The notes under the pieces are model-generated. The model saw nothing but the letters and a program-made list of their open reading frames with translations. It was not told the DNA's origin and did no database searches. This document shows, one piece after another, positions 62,021 through 64,000 of a stretch of DNA of 64,000 nt. The DNA is from an uncultured Candidatus Melainabacteria bacterium (GTDB lineage: Bacteria; Cyanobacteriota; Vampirovibrionia; Gastranaerophilales; Gastranaerophilaceae). Positions within the stretch are counted from its first letter, which is position 1. The number at the start of each line of letters is the position of its first letter. The translations under genes and the position numbers were made by a program. The DNA lies in assembly GCA_934718085.1 (NCBI GenBank), contig CAKUZL010000001.1, positions 1-64,000 of the forward strand. Direction: 5' to 3'.

Positions 62021-62243
62021 TTTTTGCTTGAGAGGAACCCTTTACCGCAATGTTTAATTCGACCCGTAATAATCAAGCAGTTCGCCCGTCTAATCCTTTG
62101 TTTGTGCGGAAGAAGAGGGTTTCCCCGAAAGGATTTATTATAGTATTTGTAAAGTTTTGTAAAAATAGTATATCAAAAATAGCAATTTTTTATATCGATT
62201 TTACTTTATATATGTGTGAATGATGAAGAGAGAGGATAAAGAT

Positions 62244-62453
62244 ATGACGGATGCAATGACTACAAACTTTTTCGAAGGCGTTGAAATCACCGGAACCGAC
62301 CCCAGAATGAGATTCAGAAACTCGCAAGATCCCGTATTCGTTGCGTTTGACTATATCGACAAGCAACCCCTCGAAAAACTCGCGAAATCTTATCTTAAAG
62401 ATAAATATAAAGAAATCGTTAAATTCATCTCCGAATTCGGAAAAGACGAATAA
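62244..62453 (+). CDS. Small protein of unknown function
   Basis: 69 residues. MTDAMTTNFFEGVEITGTDPRM is followed by a helix (QPLEKLAKSYLKDKYKEIVKFISEF). No family recognised and no signal peptide. GAGAGG lies about eight bases before the ATG at 62244; an earlier ATG at 62220 has no ribosome site. It follows 1.1 kb of repeat-rich spacer and sits convergent with rpoD. Confidence 0.6.
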   Translation: MTDAMTTNFFEGVEITGTDPRMRFRNSQDPVFVAFDYIDKQPLEKLAKSYLKDKYKEIVKFISEFGKDE

Positions 62454-62927
62454 TCGAGGCTTCGGGAAGAATTTGATTTATCGGAAAATGTTATTAAATT
62501 TGACTCATAAAGGGAAAATGTTTTAGGGCGCCGCTTCGTAAGCGGCATTTATTTTGCCGATTTTTATCAAAATTTGTGAAAATCGGCGTTTTGCAAACGA
62601 TTACATCGAATGTGGGTAATGTTTTGCGTATTTTGCACCCGTCAAATCGAACAAAAAGTCCTATTCCGTTGTGTCGAAAATCAAACTCGCCCGGTGTTGT
62701 CGCTAAACGCTTATTTTTATTTATCCTTCGCTGAAGCCGTACTTTTCTTTTGTAAACAAAATTGTCCTCTTCCATTGTCGCAAACTAACTCCTTTTATTG
62801 CGGGTTGCCGCAAACCGACCCGTTGTGTCTCAAAACGAAACCGCCCCCGGGGTTTTGTAAATCTTTTTATTGTAAAAAGAAAAACGTTCTCCTTCACTGT
62901 TGCTACCCAATTCCTTTTATCGCAAAA
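62454..62927. other. Gene-free spacer with a degenerate second terminator
   Basis: No supported gene. CAAAACGAAACCGCCCCCGG and the following GGTTTTG near 62829-62856 look like a diverged copy of the rpoD terminator block, echoing the situation after gap. Confidence 0.45.
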
Positions 62928-62930
62928 CAA

Positions 62931-62953
62931 AACCGCCCGAGGTCGGACGGTTT
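62931..62953 (-). terminator. Terminator of rpoD
   Basis: On the minus strand AAACCGTCCGA, a 2-base loop and TCGGGCGGTTTTG form a stem followed by a T-rich tract. It is 48 bases after the rpoD stop. Confidence 0.75.
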
Positions 62954-63000
62954 ATTGTTAAAGGATTTTGGAGTTTGAGGGTATTTTTTCGTTTGTCGAA

Positions 63001-64000
63001 TTAAATTTCGACGTATTCTTTAAGTCGTTTGCTTCTGTTGGGGTGTCTCAATTTGCGCAACGCTTTTGCTTCGATTTGTCTGATACGCTCGCGGGTTACT
63101 CCGAAAAGCTGTCCGACTTCTTCCAGAGTTCTTTGGCGACCGTCGTCCATGCCGAATCTCAAACGGAGCACGTCGCGTTCACGGGGTGACAGACCCGAAA
63201 GTACTTCCGCGAGGTCTTCTCTCAAAAGTTCTTGAGCGACCGTTTTTGCGGGTGCGTCCGCGTCTTTGTCTTCGATGAAGTCACCGAGGCGGGAGTCTTC
63301 TTCTTTTCCGATCGGGGCTTCAAACGAAATGGGTTCTTGAGCCACTTTTATGATTTCGCGCAATTTCGAAACGGAAATTCCCATTTCCGACGCCAATTCG
63401 TCCTCGGTCGGTTTGCGGGAGAGTTCTTGCGCCAATTTTCTCGTAACTTTTTTCAATTTGTTGATGGTTTCGACCATGTGCACGGGGATTCTGATGGTTC
63501 TTGCCTGATCTGCGATAGCACGGGTTATGGCTTGTCTGATCCACCAGGTTGCGTATGTCGAAAATTTGTAACCGCGTTCGTGGTCGAATTTTTCCGCGGC
63601 TCTGATTAAGCCGAGGTTACCTTCCTGAATGAGGTCGAGGAAGAGCATTCCTCTGCCGACGTATTTTTTTGCGATGCTGACGACGAGTCTGAGGTTTGCC
63701 TGAACGAGTTTTCTTTTTGCAACCGCGCCGGCATTGCCGCCTGCGGTAATCTTTTTGGCAAGTTCGATTTCCTGTTCGGCGGTCAGAAGTTTAATTCGTC
63801 CGATTTCGCGAAGGTACATTCTGACAGGGTCATCGACGGCGATACCTTTATTTATAACGACTTCGTCGACGGTGTTGTCGTCGGTCAGGTCACCCATAAA
63901 CAAATCTTGGCGTTCCATTCTTTCCAGGATTTTGGAATGTTCGTCTTCTACGGGTTCCGTCATATCGTGCGATCTCATCGAGGGTTCGCTCATCAACATA
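63001..64000 (-). CDS. rpoD: Primary RNA polymerase sigma factor (3' part; 5' end outside window)
   Basis: At least 333 residues remain, with region 1.2 (DDPVRMYLREIGRIKLLTAEQEIELAK), region 2 (NLRLVVSIAKKYVGRGMLFLDLIQEGN and FSTYATWWIRQAITRAI), region 3, and region 4 (LSPRERDVLRLRFGMDD then TLEEVGQLFGVTRERIRQIEAKALRKLRHP). The ATG at 63999 is at the edge and region 1.1 is missing, so the true start is likely upstream. It directs housekeeping transcription and recognises the TTGACA/TATAAT promoters seen throughout the window. Confidence 0.96.
   Translation of the reverse strand, partial: MLMSEPSMRSHDMTEPVEDEHSKILERMERQDLFMGDLTDDNTVDEVVINKGIAVDDPVRMYLREIGRIKLLTAEQEIELAKKITAGGNAGAVAKRKLVQANLRLVVSIAKKYVGRGMLFLDLIQEGNLGLIRAAEKFDHERGYKFSTYATWWIRQAITRAIADQARTIRIPVHMVETINKLKKVTRKLAQELSRKPTEDELASEMGISVSKLREIIKVAQEPISFEAPIGKEEDSRLGDFIEDKDADAPAKTVAQELLREDLAEVLSGLSPRERDVLRLRFGMDDGRQRTLEEVGQLFGVTRERIRQIEAKALRKLRHPNRSKRLKEYVEI

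Noticed and set aside
62150..62176. TAAAGTTT upstream of the 62244 gene as a fourth sigma-28 site
   Set aside because: Eleven bases downstream the sequence is TATATCAA, which lacks the GCCGA core, so only the -35 half fits.
62610..62978. 122-codon plus-strand open frame before rpoD
   Set aside because: It runs through terminator-like repeats and has a Cys/Phe/Pro-rich translation typical of non-coding DNA.

Overview
The window looks like a chromosomal segment of a non-photosynthetic relative of the cyanobacteria, most likely a gut Gastranaerophilales (class Vampirovibrionia, 'Melainabacteria'). This placement is inferred, not proven. It rests on the order efp-accB-accC, an AMIN-domain cell-wall amidase, a lone cyanobacterial-type MlaE permease, and many large lineage-specific proteins with no recognisable family. 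No rRNA operon, prophage, CRISPR array or intact insertion sequence was seen.

Layout. 1-650: a disrupted tRNA-Pro(CGG) and an intact tRNA-Leu(UAG) with a near-consensus promoter. 918-8932: a protein of 39-residue mTERF-like repeats, then alaS, aroF, recA, a queuosine-precursor transporter and convergent recF. 9074-11946: three minus-strand genes, two of them paralogues with conserved helical ends and a variable middle. 12098-17021: glycosyltransferase, mlaE, AMIN amidase, murI and a secreted beta-rich protein. 17148-23702: exchanger, nrnA, YihY-type membrane protein, a large TPR protein with a lipoprotein and a YkgJ protein, and an NrtR-like regulator. 23725-28587: lytic transglycosylase, M20 peptidase, then four genes without signal peptides, two ending in a CHAP/NlpC-like domain. 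28765-37400: proBA, a GNAT-like gene, gap with a five-copy duplication of its 3' end and terminator, and the operon ybaB-recR-ruvC-orf-mtnA. 37670-47597: a membrane protein, mnmG, accC-accB-efp, a flavoprotein disulfide reductase and hsp20. 47801-54970: zinc-ribbon protein, a large repeat protein, a WYL regulator, murT and an S4 protein. 55104-60399: a three-gene operon of two lineage-specific proteins and a GH13 enzyme. 61074-64000: a repeat-rich spacer, a small gene and the 3' part of rpoD.

The most interesting signal is regulatory. Three transcription units with unrecognised products (10039 reading left, 25841 reading right, 28087 reading right) carry close matches to the flagellar sigma-28 (FliA) promoter, TAAAGTTT-N11-GCCGATAA, each with exactly 11 bases between elements. 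The products have no Sec signals. They include paralogous proteins with flagellin-like architecture (though only the 10039 gene has the site directly upstream) and papain-like amidase-type proteins. Together they suggest a sigma-28-controlled set of proteins exported through a flagellar-type apparatus. A second regulatory pattern is a -10 hexamer placed 6-8 bases before the start codon of at least five genes, which predicts leaderless mRNAs.
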